From: Floccularia luteovirens
Lineage: Eukaryota > Basidiomycota > Agaricomycetes > Agaricales > Squamanitaceae
Reading direction: 5' to 3'
Assembly: GCA_009739215.1 (NCBI GenBank)
Contig: VSJF01000009.1
Span: 248,001 to 312,000, forward strand
Length of the DNA: 64,000 nt
Shown here: piece after piece, positions 1-11,061 of the stretch
How the letters are laid out: each line of letters starts with the position of its first letter
Position numbering within the stretch: position 1 is the stretch's first letter
Notes under the pieces: generated by a model
Database searches by the model: none
Told to the model about the DNA's origin: nothing
The model's input: only the letters and a program-made list of their open reading frames with translations
Made by a program: the position numbers and the translations under genes

Positions 1-471
1 TCGTGATCCTGTGCACTAATATTAGCAGGAGCACTGTTTTCTTGGTCCGAAAGGCAAATCCACGTGATAATCCCAATTAAGACCAATGATCAGATAAGTG
101 ATGGCACTGATACAGGGGTTTTACTGGCTAATTTTAGGAAACGCAGTGGCTGAGGGGCTTGTGAGCTAAAGTTGATGGTTGATGGCATTAGCGGGCCGCA
201 TGGTCCTCATTAAGCTATGTGGCATCTGGAAGAGTGCACTGCAGGAATTAAGAATGGGGGTGTAGTGTCCTGGCTGTAACTAGTATTGAGCAGAGCATTT
301 GTGGCATCTGGGGCTTTGCAATATGAAAGTTGGGTAGCCAATTGCATAAGAATTACTGAATGTTGCGCTTCACGTTGTGATTGGTTGGGGATGTTCTCTG
401 ATGCACATTAGGCTTAGACTATGTCTTGGGCTTACCATATCCATTCCGAGGTAGTAGGGGTTTTCCCACAT
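1..471. other. Intergenic, nothing recognised
   Basis: No coding region, RNA gene or clear repeat boundary could be supported here. On the minus strand it does not continue the copia polyprotein found further right, so the copia fragment does not resume on the far side of the palindrome. Confidence 0.5.
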
Positions 472-1465
472 TGCGTTTTGGTTCTTTTAACTCATAGTGA
501 CTTGTATAGGCTTCTAAATGACTAGTAGATACTTCTGTATGACTCTGTGTTGACTCATAGCTTACTTAGCAAGCATGCAATAGGTTATTATTAGAAGTAG
601 CATACTTGTATTTAAGTAGCGTGAAACTATAGACAAGCCTCAGCTTGATCTTAGTTTTGAGTACCTCCTAATATGAGTGATTACTCTGTTACCTCCATAA
701 CAATCTAAGTGACTCTTCCTCTCCTGTCTAGGATGGCAGGATTGTTGTATATAGCAGCACGGACAACACTGTACAGTCTGAAATGCCTGGCTATCCCCTC
801 CTCTGTAACTGACCTCAGAGAGACTCCGACAGGTGGTTTGTAACCTGTGTAGTAGCATAACCTACTATCATGCTAGGGAAATCTGACTAGCAACAACCAA
901 CCGTACCCTAACCAGGACACTCCCAATGATGAGACAAGTAAATGACAACACATAAAACCCCAATTATTACTATTTGGGTTTTAAGTATCATTGTTTACTG
1001 GTCTTGTCGTTGGGGTGTCCAGGTTAGAGAATGGTTGGTTGTTGCCAGTCAGATTTCCCTGGCACGATGATAGGTTACACTATCACACAGGTTACAAACC
1101 ACCTGTTGGGGTCTCTCTGAGGTCAGTTACAGAGGAGGGGACAGCCAGGCATTTCAGGCTATACAGTGTTGTCCTGTGCTGCTATATACAACAATCCTGC
1201 CATCCTAGACAGGAGAGGAAGAGTCACTTAGATTGTTATGGAGGTAACAGAGTAATCACTCATATTAGGAGGTACTCAAAACTAAGATCAAGCTGAGGCT
1301 TGTCTGTAGTTTCATGCTACTTAAATACAAGTATGCTACTTCTAATTATAACCTATTGCGCAATTGCTCAGTAAGCTACAAGTCAATGCAGAGTCATACA
1401 GAAGTCTCTACAAGTCATTTAGAAGCTTACACTAGTCACTATGAGTTAATAGAAGTAAAACACAA
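472..1465. repeat. Large imperfect inverted repeat (fold-back element)
   Basis: Two arms of roughly 480 bp face each other around position 968. The left arm (about 472-963) reverse-complements to the right arm (about 973-1465) with scattered mismatches and small gaps; my rough estimate by eye is around 80 percent identity. The centre has AAAACCCC on one side and GGGTTTT on the other with about ten bases between. Chance reading frames in the two arms encode the same peptide in opposite directions, which is how the repeat shows up. It could be a fold-back transposon, a MITE, or two copies of one element inserted head to head. It abuts the broken 3' side of the copia fragment. No transposase is present. 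Confidence 0.85.
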
Positions 1466-1509
1466 GTCATATACAACATGTGTATGAGAAAGTAATAAAC
1501 TGAGGTGGG

Positions 1510-4212
1510 AACACGTTGCACACGTGTTCTAAAGTCCAGGGAGATAGCGCGTATCTGGATAAGGTCATAACACCATTTAATGCATTGTCAATTGATTTGG
1601 GTAAGTCATCTTGATCTCGATTTTCCAGGGCTGAGAAAACAAAAGTTTCCTCAAGGATTTCATTGATTGCGATTGTTGTTCTATGTTTAGGTGATGCCTT
1701 TGCTATTGAGCTGGCTATGGGCCTAGTAATATCAGGTGGGCCTGTTTTCTGTGTTCTATTTTCGTGTTTTTGTCTCCAGGGGTTACCTAGGTCCCTGTAA
1801 TTAACTCAATCGGTTTGTTGAAGTTGTCTTGGAGGATATGTAGTTGGTGGGAGTTCATCTGAGTGGTGTGACAAAGTTTTTAGGTCTTTGTCATCATGTG
1901 AGGAGGTTTGTGAAGTGGATTGATTGTAATTGTTGTGGGGTTATAGCTCCCCTTCAGTTCACAAACCTGGTAAGTCTGTGATGATTTCAATTTCTTGTAG
2001 TTCTTCATTTTCATTGAATGTTATGTTTCATGAGGACTTTGATGGTGTGAGTTTTGGGATCATAGTAGCGAATGGATTTAGATCCATCAATAAAGCCTAC
2101 AAAAGTCATTTTTGATGATTTCGGTCCTAATTTTGATTTGTTTAGCTCATTTAGAACTCATACATCACAACTGAATTCTTGCAAATGTAAGATGTTTGGC
2201 TTTTTGTCTGTCCATGCCTCATAAGGTGTTCTTCCTTCAAGTGTGCGTGTTGGTGCACGATTACGTAAGTATGCAGCATGTGCAACTGCTTCATCCCATA
2301 GGAATGTTGGCAAGTTCTTCTCAATTAACATTGCCCATGCTAATTCTAGATATGTCCAATTAAATCATTCTGCAACACCATTTTGGAAAGGTGAGTATGG
2401 GGCTGTTGCTTCAATGGTTATACCTCATTGTGCTATCCATTCTCTGAGTTTGTTGTTGATTAGTTCTTTGTCATTGTCAAATCAAAGATATTTGGGGAAT
2501 CAACTGTGTTTCTGTTCTATTTTTAGGCAGTAGTCACATATTTTGCTGAATGCTTCATCTTTTGATTGTAAAAATAAAACTGTGCTGTATCAAGTGCTGT
2601 CATCTGTGAAAGAAATATAATATCTCCATTTTCCAATGGATTTTATATGTGTGGGTCCCCAAATATCACTCATGATGTGCTCTCCAGGGATTTCTGATCA
2701 ATTTTCAGCTTCTTTTGGAAAAGGTTAGTGAGCTTGTTTAGCCTGGATGCAAGATTCACATGATCATGATGGGATCAAAGATTCATCAATATTGAGACCA
2801 TGTACCATTCCTTCCTTTTGTAGTGCCTGAAGTGCCCCTAATGAAATGTGTCCATATTGTCAGTGCCACTGGTCCCAGGTAAGTTTTTGTGTGGATGCAT
2901 ACTGTGTCCTCTCCTCTCCAGATAGTTGTGCCCTTGCCTCCAGTAAATATAACCTATTAGTTCTGTTTCCTAGTCCAATGATTTTATTATTTTTGTCCTT
3001 TAATAAACACTTTCCTTCCCCAAATTCTACATGGCCCCCTCCTTCATCAAGTCTGCTGATTGATAATAGGCAGTTTGGTGCCTCAGGAACATGTAGGACA
3101 TTTTGTATTATGTGTTTGATATTATTCCCATTTACAGAGAAGTTCACAGCAACAGTGCCTCATTCTTGTGCACTGATAGGGTCACTTCCAAGGCCCTGAA
3201 TTGTGGAGTTTTTGAGCAGTGTGTACTCCAGGAATGCTTTCTGATTTGTACAAATATGGGAGGTTGATCTGGAGTCCAAGATCCAATCGTATTTGGAAAA
3301 TTTGTGTGAATTCCCTCCTGTGCTGGTCATGTAAGCAATATCATTGAGTGTGTCATTTATGTCATCTATAGCCTGGTTGGTTCTATTTCCTTGATTTGGG
3401 CCATGTCAGCCCTTAGGACCCTGTCCTTCTCTCCTGTCTCCTTTGGCCTAGCAGTCTTTTGCTATATGGCCTTTCTTGTGGCAGTTGTAGCATTCTTTGT
3501 CTTATGAGTTGTTATTTTTGCTGTCTTTGTTTCCCTTGAATTTTCCTTTTGATGCTTGCAGAGTTATCTCATCTATGGTAAGCTCTCCACTTCTTGCTCA
3601 TCGACACCTGTCTTCTTCTAACAATATTGCAACTAATTCATGTGATCGCAGGGTCAGTTTATTTCTGCTCAATCCAAGATATGCTAAGGTATAGTTATCC
3701 CAGCTTTTTGGTAATGAGGTGACTAAAATCATAATGAAGTCTTCATCAGACACTAAATTCTCCATAAGATGTAGTTCTTCCTGCAGCTTTCATAATTTTG
3801 AGATGTGATCTATCATGTCGAAATTTGATTCATCAGCTGTCATTCTGTACAGTGCACATCTGGTTGCAAGAATGCCAAGTAGTCCTCTTGATTCCTTGAC
3901 CATGGTAAGTTGTTCCCACATTTCTTGCACCATTGTAGCCCCACTAATGTGTATCATCTCTGAATCTCCAATTGATAGCTCTATTTGTGTGCATGCCCTT
4001 GCATCACCTTCAATCCATTTTTGAATAGTTTCAATTTTGGTACTCATTGGTGCATTGAGGATTGCTGATTCTGGTTTTCTTGCATTCTTTGCAATGAATT
4101 GTTCCAGTCCAAGGTCACGCAATACTACAAGCATTTGTCACTTCCATGGCATCCAATTGCTGGCCTTCAGCATCTCCATTTGGTAAGATCCCAATATGTA
4201 TTCTTCTGACAT
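1510..4212 (-). pseudogene. Decayed copia gag-pol polyprotein
   Basis: The likely start is the ATG at 4212, giving MSEEYILGSYQMEMLK, followed by a TGA at 4138-4140. The frame continues as a gag (UBN2-like) segment at 3790-4134. A CCHC zinc knuckle, CYNCHKKGHIAKDC, is readable at about 3450-3491. The pre-integrase domain is at about 2840-3147 and ends in LTWDQWH, followed by the integrase core near 2240-2330 (reads LPTFLWDEAVAHAAYLRNRA) and a further segment FVGFIDGSKSIRYYDP near 2060-2115. The last trace is near 1510-1600. In life it would encode capsid, protease and integrase for retrotransposition. The many stops make it a pseudogene. The 4138 TGA would be explained by CGA to TGA, a C-to-T change at a CpG. 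Confidence 0.8.
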
Positions 4213-4305
4213 ATTGTACTGATTGTAGATTTATTTGTAGAGGGCAAGTTTTTAGAGTTAAAGTAAGTCTGTTTGATTTATGACTGCTCAGGGCCCATAA
4301 TCTAT

Positions 4306-4556
4306 TGAATGAGGTGCAGTTGGAGGGAAGCTAACAGATAAAATGAATGTAATAATAATGTAGACTACGTGTTATGTAGCTACTTAAATACTAATGAATA
4401 TTATAGCCTTTTGGCTGTTCTAATAAATATAATACCCAAGCACTGATAAGCAGTGTTAGGCACTACATAAGGATGCACTATGCAAGGCACTACATGGGGT
4501 GCAGCCTTTGAGTAAGGCTGTGCATTGCTATCTACTGCACGTTACTATCTACAACA
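4306..4556 (-). repeat. 5' LTR of the copia fragment
   Basis: On the minus strand the segment starts TGTTGTAGATAG and ends in CA, and lies directly upstream of the gag start. It is followed by a short leader containing GATTATGGGCCC, as at a copia primer-binding region. The boundaries are inferred from the TG...CA ends only; the partner LTR is absent from the window. Confidence 0.6.
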
Positions 4557-5094
4557 TACTGACTTTCTAGTACCAATGTAGTTTTCAAAACTGGTATCTT
4601 GTCATGTGCCACATATGTGCTGCACCCCAATGCAAAAATGTGGTGTTGGAATACTACAGAAGATGCATCGGGTACCAGTGGCAGTGTTTTTGCTAAAGAC
4701 AAAACATAACCAGACAGCCCTGTTCTGGTAGCATAGGCAGTAGGGGAACATTTGGGAACTAATGATGAGGACATCAAAACTCATGAGTGCTGACAGGAGG
4801 ACTTTTGAAGGGACTTTAGACAACTCAGTATCAAAAGCAGTTCTGTGAACACAGGATGCTTTATATATTGCAGAGGGAGCATGCATCATTTATTTGGCTT
4901 ATGAGGGCATGTCTTTACAAAGAGAGGAAGATGAAAAGGTGGGCTCTGTCAACAGGGGATGCCATGTACCACTTGATGAGGACTGGTTGTAGCTGACATG
5001 AATATATTGTTCTAATCTATCCAACTTTTATATGCCATGCTGCATGTGCGCTCACCATTGCAATTAATGTAAGCAATTACTGAAAATGACACAT
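4557..5094. other. Between retroelements, nothing recognised
   Basis: Short overlapping minus-strand frames exist here but show no family resemblance, and one runs into the adjacent LTR, so they are not called as genes. The stretch is probably older transposon debris. Confidence 0.4.
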
Positions 5095-5473
5095 TGTCAG
5101 GATCTAAACACCTCTGATACCTCGGACATCTAAACCGTACCTCGGACATATTTCCTCACATCTCGGACTTCTTTTAATCACCCTTTACCTTTTCTCTGTT
5201 TCCCAGACATACATCCTCCATATTACATAACATTTGTAACAAACACTTTTCCTATTTCCATCATTCCTTTGTCCCCTTTAAATGTACCTCCCCGCATTAC
5301 CACTCTCAGGGATATTCACACGTTGTTACCAGTACTTAAACTATAGAGATGTACACAGTTCTGTAGTTTGAATATCAACTAAGACTTGTAATCTTGTCCT
5401 TCTCTAAGTTCCGTCCTCTTCTCACAACTACTCTGGTCTTCAGACACAAATCTCGGTGTTCATAAATTAGACA
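5095..5473 (+). repeat. Putative gypsy LTR
   Basis: The segment is 379 bp with TG...CA ends. It contains repeated CTCGGACAT-type words near its left end and is followed immediately by leader sequence. No second full copy lies in the window. Confidence 0.5.
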
Positions 5474-5577
5474 TCAGAAGTTGGCAGAGCACAACAGACA
5501 TTGTTGAAGCCATGTCTAACATCTGATGGGAGTTACCTCCGAGTTCACAGAGTTGACCCCCAAGTCAGTTCTTGACA
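5405..5577 (+). repeat. Direct repeat copy 1 (LTR end plus leader)
   Basis: This 173-bp block matches 5717-5889 along its whole length with scattered substitutions, starting at TAAGTTC and ending at CAGTTCTTGACA in both copies. Confidence 0.9.
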
Positions 5578-5716
5578 GTATATTCAAACTACTATCTGTT
5601 TGACTTTCACATTTGCATGTCCCCTCGTACTTCTAGAACCTCACAAAACATGGGTCAAGAAGGACCACTCCATATCACACCATCTCGAGATCACCAACCA
5701 CCCACCCATCTCACAT

Positions 5717-5889
5717 TAAGTTCTGTCCTCTTCCTGCAACTACTCTGGTCTTTGGACACAAACCTCGACATTCGTAAATTAGACATCGGAAGTCGGCAGG
5801 GTGCAACAGACATCATTGAAGCCACATCTAACATCCGACAGGAGTTACCTCCAAGTTCATGGAGTTGACCCCCAAGTCAGTTCTTGACA
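5717..5889 (+). repeat. Direct repeat copy 2 (LTR end plus leader)
   Basis: Second copy of the 173-bp block at 5405-5577. It carries the LTR terminus, the leader and the shared ending GTTGACCCCCAAGTCAG, then diverges. Confidence 0.9.
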
Positions 5890-6146
5890 CACATTAGACT
5901 TAGGAGACAATTTTATTTTTTATCCATTCAAAAAGCTGGTAGACATGACTTTGGTAAAACCAAGCCATATGATCCCACATATCCCATTGCATTGGTCTCT
6001 AAGTGTGCCCACAAAGCAATGGCTTCAGCATCTTCATGGTGCATATTCCATGCCCTTGATACCACCAAAATCTACACTATTTTATCTGCCTTTTTGACTC
6101 CTTATAACTTCTGTTATCTTTGCCCCCAATACACTTAGTGCATTTA

Positions 6147-6695
6147 TTATTCCAATATAATGCATGTGACATATACATTACATATTGAGACATCACAGCT
6201 ACCATTTTTGACCATGAGACAACTGGTATCGTGTGAATTTGGATGAGCTACCATTTCTAGCAGTGTCACATCCAACATAAACAGTGTATTGCATAAGCCA
6301 TCTATTTCGCGAGAAAAGTTACATAAGATACCATCTTTGGCTGTTTCCCACATGCCGCATGAAGTCATTGCGTAAGCTTCCCTTTTTGGGGTGTCATAGT
6401 GGGGGAGGCGAAGGATCGTTTGCACACGTGTTGAGTTGTCTTTCAATGCCAAACATACTCCAACAAAACTTCCCCATAATATCAAGTCACCCGTCCCCGC
6501 ATCCACCAGGTCCCCCCATGGTAGCGTGGCCATCGAGGTCATCCCATTCCCCAGAAATGCACTCAATAGACTCGAGTAACTTATTGACAGATGCATGCCT
6601 ACTTCAATTAAAGTTCTTTGATTTTCCCTGGTAGCTGCCAGTAATCTCTGATTACTATTGTGACGTGGATTGCATATACCGAATACTTCACACAT
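6147..6695 (-). CDS. Hypothetical 182-residue ORF, doubtful
   Basis: An uninterrupted minus-strand frame of 182 codons starts MCEVFGICNPRHNSNQ. I recognise no domain, signal peptide or repeat. It contains a moderately hydrophobic stretch near residues 70-85, but no clear membrane helix. The neighbours are transposon debris and an AT-rich spacer, so it may be a chance frame or a fragment of an old element. It is listed only because its length is above what is common by chance here. Confidence 0.2.
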   Translation of the reverse strand: MCEVFGICNPRHNSNQRLLAATRENQRTLIEVGMHLSISYSSLLSAFLGNGMTSMATLPWGDLVDAGTGDLILWGSFVGVCLALKDNSTRVQTILRLPHYDTPKREAYAMTSCGMWETAKDGILCNFSREIDGLCNTLFMLDVTLLEMVAHPNSHDTSCLMVKNGSCDVSICNVYVTCIILE

Positions 6696-6759
6696 CTCCT
6701 CGCTCCCTGTCTTCTATGAATCTCAATACATTAATATAATTATGATTCTTTTTGTCATC

Positions 6760-7994
6760 ATTCATTCCTTCTTGTTATTGCAGTGGATATGGGATTTGGA
6801 GAGATCACCAGATAAAGCGCTAACTTAGAATCAAAATTAGGGAATATTAAAGTCATCGCCGCTAAGTTAGCGCTGCGCTCAGTCTTATGCACCAAACGTT
6901 CACGCTAAGTCTTATTATAGAAAAACAAAACCACCTTCACAAATGATGGAAATCATAAAATGAAGTGTATGCTGTGAACAACCCGGGCTTGTATTACAGC
7001 CGAGCACGGTTCCTTTTACAGCAACACCACAGCAGCACGCCATACACATTTACGTTTTAAATGCATCCTTGGGTGTCGGTTGTTAAGAGCACAGTAGACA
7101 AGTCACCAGGGCTGAGCTCTCGGTATCGCTTTCCTTCCACACCTAAAGGCAAGCACACCAAGCTCATTACGCGCTGAACCATTGTACCGCCCTTGGATGC
7201 CTACCATTGTGGGGAGGGATACCCCTGTGAGTTCGGTAGGGACGAGTGACGAAGGATGGGATTTGTGTGGTGATAGACTTGGAGTTGTAGTAGTTAATTC
7301 AGCTGTTCAGCGTCGATGATTATGGAATTGAGAGTGAATGAAAGATAGTACAAATGGCGTTTTATACTAGTAGAACTGGAGGAAGTGAAGGTAACTAAAG
7401 GGGAATCTATATATGCGTAAACGAGACAAAGGAAACATAGGATGAAAGAGATGAAAGGCATAACGTGCGTGCGTATAATCTAATCTAATCTGAGTCATGT
7501 GAAACGTGTATCATGTGATGAAATGAGAACGGAAACGGAATCCAAGGGTAGCCCGAAAGCTAACCCCACACCATACAACCAACAAAACTCCCTCGATTCT
7601 CTCTTCCACCCTCTTCCGCGCAGTAGGAGCACTATACCCTTCGAATCTTTCATCACTCAACGTAAAACAATTAAAATTAAAAAACAAATGATATTTTCAT
7701 CAGTCTTGATCAAATTGCTATTATTGATCGACTTTGATTGTTCCCTTTGGACTTTCAAATTTATGTTTGCGTACGACGGCTACAGGGTTGCAAAAAAAAA
7801 ACAACAAGACATACGAAAAAGTATGTCATGCACGAATGCTGAACGAGGCTCGCTCATAGAGCTTACAATATATAACGCCTCCTCCCAACTTATGTAAAAA
7901 TAAGGCAGGAGGGTGTACATAGAGAAAACCGGTATGTATAAACCACATCACAGCAGCCTATTTTTATGATGACAGTGTAGGTAAAGGGAAGGAA
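6760..7994. other. Intergenic, AT-rich
   Basis: No gene is supported. A plus-strand frame at 7499-7897 has low-complexity lysine- and phenylalanine-rich composition and no family resemblance. The segment separates the retroelement block from the kinase cluster. Confidence 0.4.
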
Positions 7995-9042
7995 TCAAAG
8001 CGTTTGTGTCAAAGTACGGCGTGCGTTGCGAGTCGAGAAAAATTCGTCGACCTCCTGCATGGTCGGGCGTGCACTAGGGTCATGCAACATACATTTTCCA
8101 AGAAGTCCCCAGAGTTCACTCGAGAGCTCTACGTTCACGGGGCGAGGGGGGCTACCATTTCGAACCATGACCTCGAAGATGACGTTACTATCAGTTAGGA
8201 GTTGATCAAATGGACGACGACCACTGAATAGTTCGACACCGAGACACCCGAATGAGTACACATCGGATTTCAGGGTGATTTGGATTGAACCGGGATCCAG
8301 TCTTTCGGGAGCCATCCAACGAACTGTGCCTCGATAGAGGTTCTTGGAGTTCTCAATCTCAACAAGCGGATCCATAGTAACGGAACAATCGAAGCCAGTT
8401 AATAACGGTTGGCAATCGGGGCCGACAAGGACGTTCATCTGTTTTTCTAACGTTGAGTAATGAGATATTTGAAGGGTATAGTTGTCCTACCGCGCGGATG
8501 TCACCATGAAGTATCGCAGGTGATTTGGAGTGCATGTAAGCAAGTACGGAAGCCACCCCGGCTAACTAATAGATGGAAATTTTGAGCAAGGGGGCAGTGG
8601 TTGCAAAGAGATATATACCATTTCCTCCTTGTCAATACTTGGATGCGAAGTGATATAGGTAGACAGGTTACCATTGGGTAAGTATTTTGAGACCATGGCT
8701 GGGATAGGTCTTGACATGTCAAGAAGGTGAATGCCAAGACAAGTATGTATGTTTTTATGAGCGAGTGATACCCAGATTGCAAATTGATCGCAAAAACCCT
8801 AAATTTATAAATTCGTCAAGCATCCAAAAGAAAGAAACAAAAGCTTATTCAATACTGACTCTTAGAGAGTTAGACCACCGGTTGTAGTTACAAGGAATTC
8901 GGTCAGACTTGAGCACTACTGCTTCACCATGATATTGTCCTTTCCTGATGTCAGAGTTTGCGGTTGCAAACCAGGGGTACATGTCGACTTCCTCTATATC
9001 CTTGATGAGTTTCACTTGAGTCCTACCAAGGTTTCTCGACAT
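7995..9042 (-). CDS. TKL-like kinase with altered DFG motif (probable pseudokinase)
   Basis: Four exons join in frame into a 293-residue kinase domain: 9042-8860, 8798-8619, 8565-8491 and 8438-7995, all with GT-AG introns. Visible parts are a short N-lobe with AVVLKS (beta-3 lysine), LAHKNIHTCLGIH (around the alpha-C/beta-4 region), VSKYLPNGNLSTYI (hinge region), the catalytic loop HGDIRAMNVLV, the APE region RWMAPERL, DVYSFGCLGVELFSG (subdomain IX) and a subdomain XI ending RPTMQEVDEFF. The catalytic loop has HGD in place of HRD, seen also in its paralogues. The magnesium-binding DFG is TGFD, with glycine where the paralogue at 47955-49009 has DFD and the one at 9712-11061 has DFG. Loss of that Asp usually abolishes phosphotransfer, so a signalling or decoy role is inferred. 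The glycine loop is poorly conserved. The reading frame is otherwise intact. Paralogues lie at 9712, 12268, 46120 and 47955. Confidence 0.75.
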
Positions 9043-9711
9043 TTCCTTGGATTAGTCTAATGTTAGTTCATGGTCCAGGGAGGGAAGAAAATCATTGATT
9101 CACCTCTAGGAGAAGGTCATAATCAGACCACTTGGAGATTACTGCGTTTTGCGGAGGTTCAGAATTTTCAATTATGTCCTTATGGGTTATGTGGTTGGGT
9201 GTTTCTGGCATGGATAGGAAAAAGGTGATTGAAGGTCCTTTTCAAATGGACACTTTATATCTGGCATCTATACAGTAATTTGTAACTTACTTTAGAAGAA
9301 AAAAAATGGAGAAACAGCACTCGCTGTGGAAGTACTGCTGTATAACTGATTGAACAGCAATGCTCAGTTGACAGATGTCCTTCTCGACCGTGACGTGAAC
9401 AATTTGATATATATATGTCCATCCATCAGAGATGGGTTCGACGGTGCGGATGCATCGGCTGATGGTTCACGAGGAGTCACGGTTGGTAGGATGGGGCTAC
9501 ACTTATTGCGTTACTTATTGTGGGAATAAGAGAATTGTGTAGCATGAAAGGAAACACAGGAACGTACAGAGAAAAATTTAGCGAAATAATAGTATGAGGT
9601 ACGATGTCCAGGAGAGCAGTCAACTGTTCCCTGGGCAAGTCTGGACTTTCCGAGCGGAAGAAAAAGAAGGAAACATTGATGTAGGGTGACTAGCAAATGG
9701 AGGAAACTGCA
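9043..9711. other. Spacer between kinase genes
   Basis: No gene is supported. Short frames at about 9511-9696 show no resemblance to known families. The promoter of the kinase at 7995-9042 should lie here, but no clear TATA box was seen. Confidence 0.4.
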
Positions 9712-11061
9712 TCAAAGACGTGAACGAGTTATGATGTCAGGAGTCCAGTGTTTATTATTTGCCTGGTTGTACTTTCGGTTACTAGCATCCTCAGCTAGTT
9801 TAGCTTCCGTTGATCCTGTGTATGTAAGAAACTGTCTGATGTCAGGCCGATCTTCTGTATTGAAGCTCAAACATTTGATCATTAAGTGCCAGTTGTGAGC
9901 TGGCAGTATGCCTTGCATCTCGCCAGGCGTAGTGTAAATGATGAAATGGGTGAATCTGTGAATGTTGCGCTAGGACCACTCTTACTGCAATTGAAATGTT
10001 TGAGTATGGAGAGGTGTTTTCCATGATCTGATGAAGGGTTGAGTAATGGTCCGGTTAGTTTGAGGGATGGACAAGAGTACCGCCACAGACAAACACCCGT
10101 ACGACCAAACGTCTGTCTTCTGCGTATAAGCATTTTCGCTCAATCCCTGGCATACCTTCTGGAGCTGTATAATATTGCCTTCCAGTGGTCGTTTGGAGGA
10201 GAAAGGAATCATCCGCCTGGTCGCGTATTTTAGATAAACCAAAGTCAGTTAAAACTGCTGTTTGGTTATCACTAATCATAATATTGGCCTAAGAGAATAA
10301 ATCAGGTGTTCGCGCCTATTATCGTGTGGAACGAAAAAAATATTTACAGGTCGTATATCTCCATGAACGAGATTGTTTTTGTGTATGTATCTCAACCCTC
10401 TGGCTATGTCACTAAGCTTGGTTTGAATCATCAGCTTGATTGATAATGAATATAGGCCGGATGTACCAATTTCATTTTATCTGCTTCTGGATTCTTCGCA
10501 GTGTACTCTTGTAAATTCCCATTTTGATACCAAGGAGATACAAAACTGGGTAATTCGTTTGTAGACGCATACATCACCCATATAGGTGCTATATTCGGGT
10601 GCTGAATGTATCGCCAGGTGGCTAGTTCCTTTGTGAGTGCCTTACTATGTTTGTCAGGAGATTGAGGATACGGTATAGAAGTGGTACAAACTTACTCTCA
10701 TATCCAACGGAGGGATCGAAGGAAGGACTTTGATTGCGACGAATTTGGAGTCGAACGTCCCTCTATAGACATCCCCAAAAGTCCCTCTGTAGATATTTGC
10801 GAAAGTCCCCCCAGCATCACACCGATTATATAGGACACTGATAATAGTAGGTGCATCGAGACAATTCTGGTATAGAATAGGATATGTCGGTTCCCCCCGG
10901 GGTCTGTGATAGGCCAGATCCTGGCTGTGAAAGGGAACATTGAACGTTGGATGTGGGTTAGAGGGAGGAGTAGTGTGGGAGAGGGACATTGCGACTTCAC
11001 AATCGCTCACCATGGATGCATTTAAGGTCGAACATGTTAGCTTTTCCCTTGCCCGAGTCAT
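9712..11061 (-). pseudogene. TKL-like kinase, frameshifted
   Basis: From the ATG at 11061 the protein has a 60-90-residue leader, a glycine-rich loop GTFGDVYRGTF and VAIKVL (beta-3 lysine). After introns come WRYIQHPNIAPIWVMY, a hinge region with QNGNLQEY, the catalytic loop VHGDIRPVN, a normal LTDFGLSKI and QYYTAPE. Just after APE (about 10150-10165) the frame breaks. KTDVWSYGCLSVAVLL and the following residues are in the next frame, and one extra base in the run AGAAGG explains it. Subdomain XI (TEDRPDIRQFLTY) is readable at about 9790-9860. It retains all catalytic residues, unlike its neighbour at 7995-9042. The glycine loop is immediately preceded by a near-copy (GTFANIYR), a small in-frame duplication. 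It is a pseudogene unless the extra base is a sequencing error. Confidence 0.7.

Larger units (their letters stand above)
1500..4556 (-). mobile_element. Truncated Ty1/copia LTR retrotransposon
   Basis: A minus-strand copia element begins with an LTR (4306-4556) and runs through gag, zinc knuckle, GAG-pre-integrase and integrase segments down to about 1500. Reverse transcriptase, RNase H and the second LTR are missing, because the sequence passes into the palindrome at about 1465. Order and spacing of the remaining domains are those of Ty1/copia (integrase before RT). Stop codons and frameshifts interrupt every domain, so it is not autonomous. Confidence 0.85.
5095..5889 (+). mobile_element. 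Ty3/gypsy-type LTR and leader fragment
   Basis: An LTR-like segment (5095-5473, TGTCAGG...TTAGACA) is followed by a leader containing AGAAGTTGGCAGAGC and then a short gag-like N-terminus starting MSPRTSRTSQNMGQEGP (from about 5617). After about 140 bp the last part of the LTR and the leader are repeated (5717-5889). No protease, RT or integrase follows. Assignment to gypsy rests on the leader and gag-start pattern and is moderate. Confidence 0.6.

Noticed and set aside
4532..4889. Overlapping minus-strand frames next to the copia LTR
   Set aside because: One overlaps the LTR and neither has domain features; treated as chance frames.
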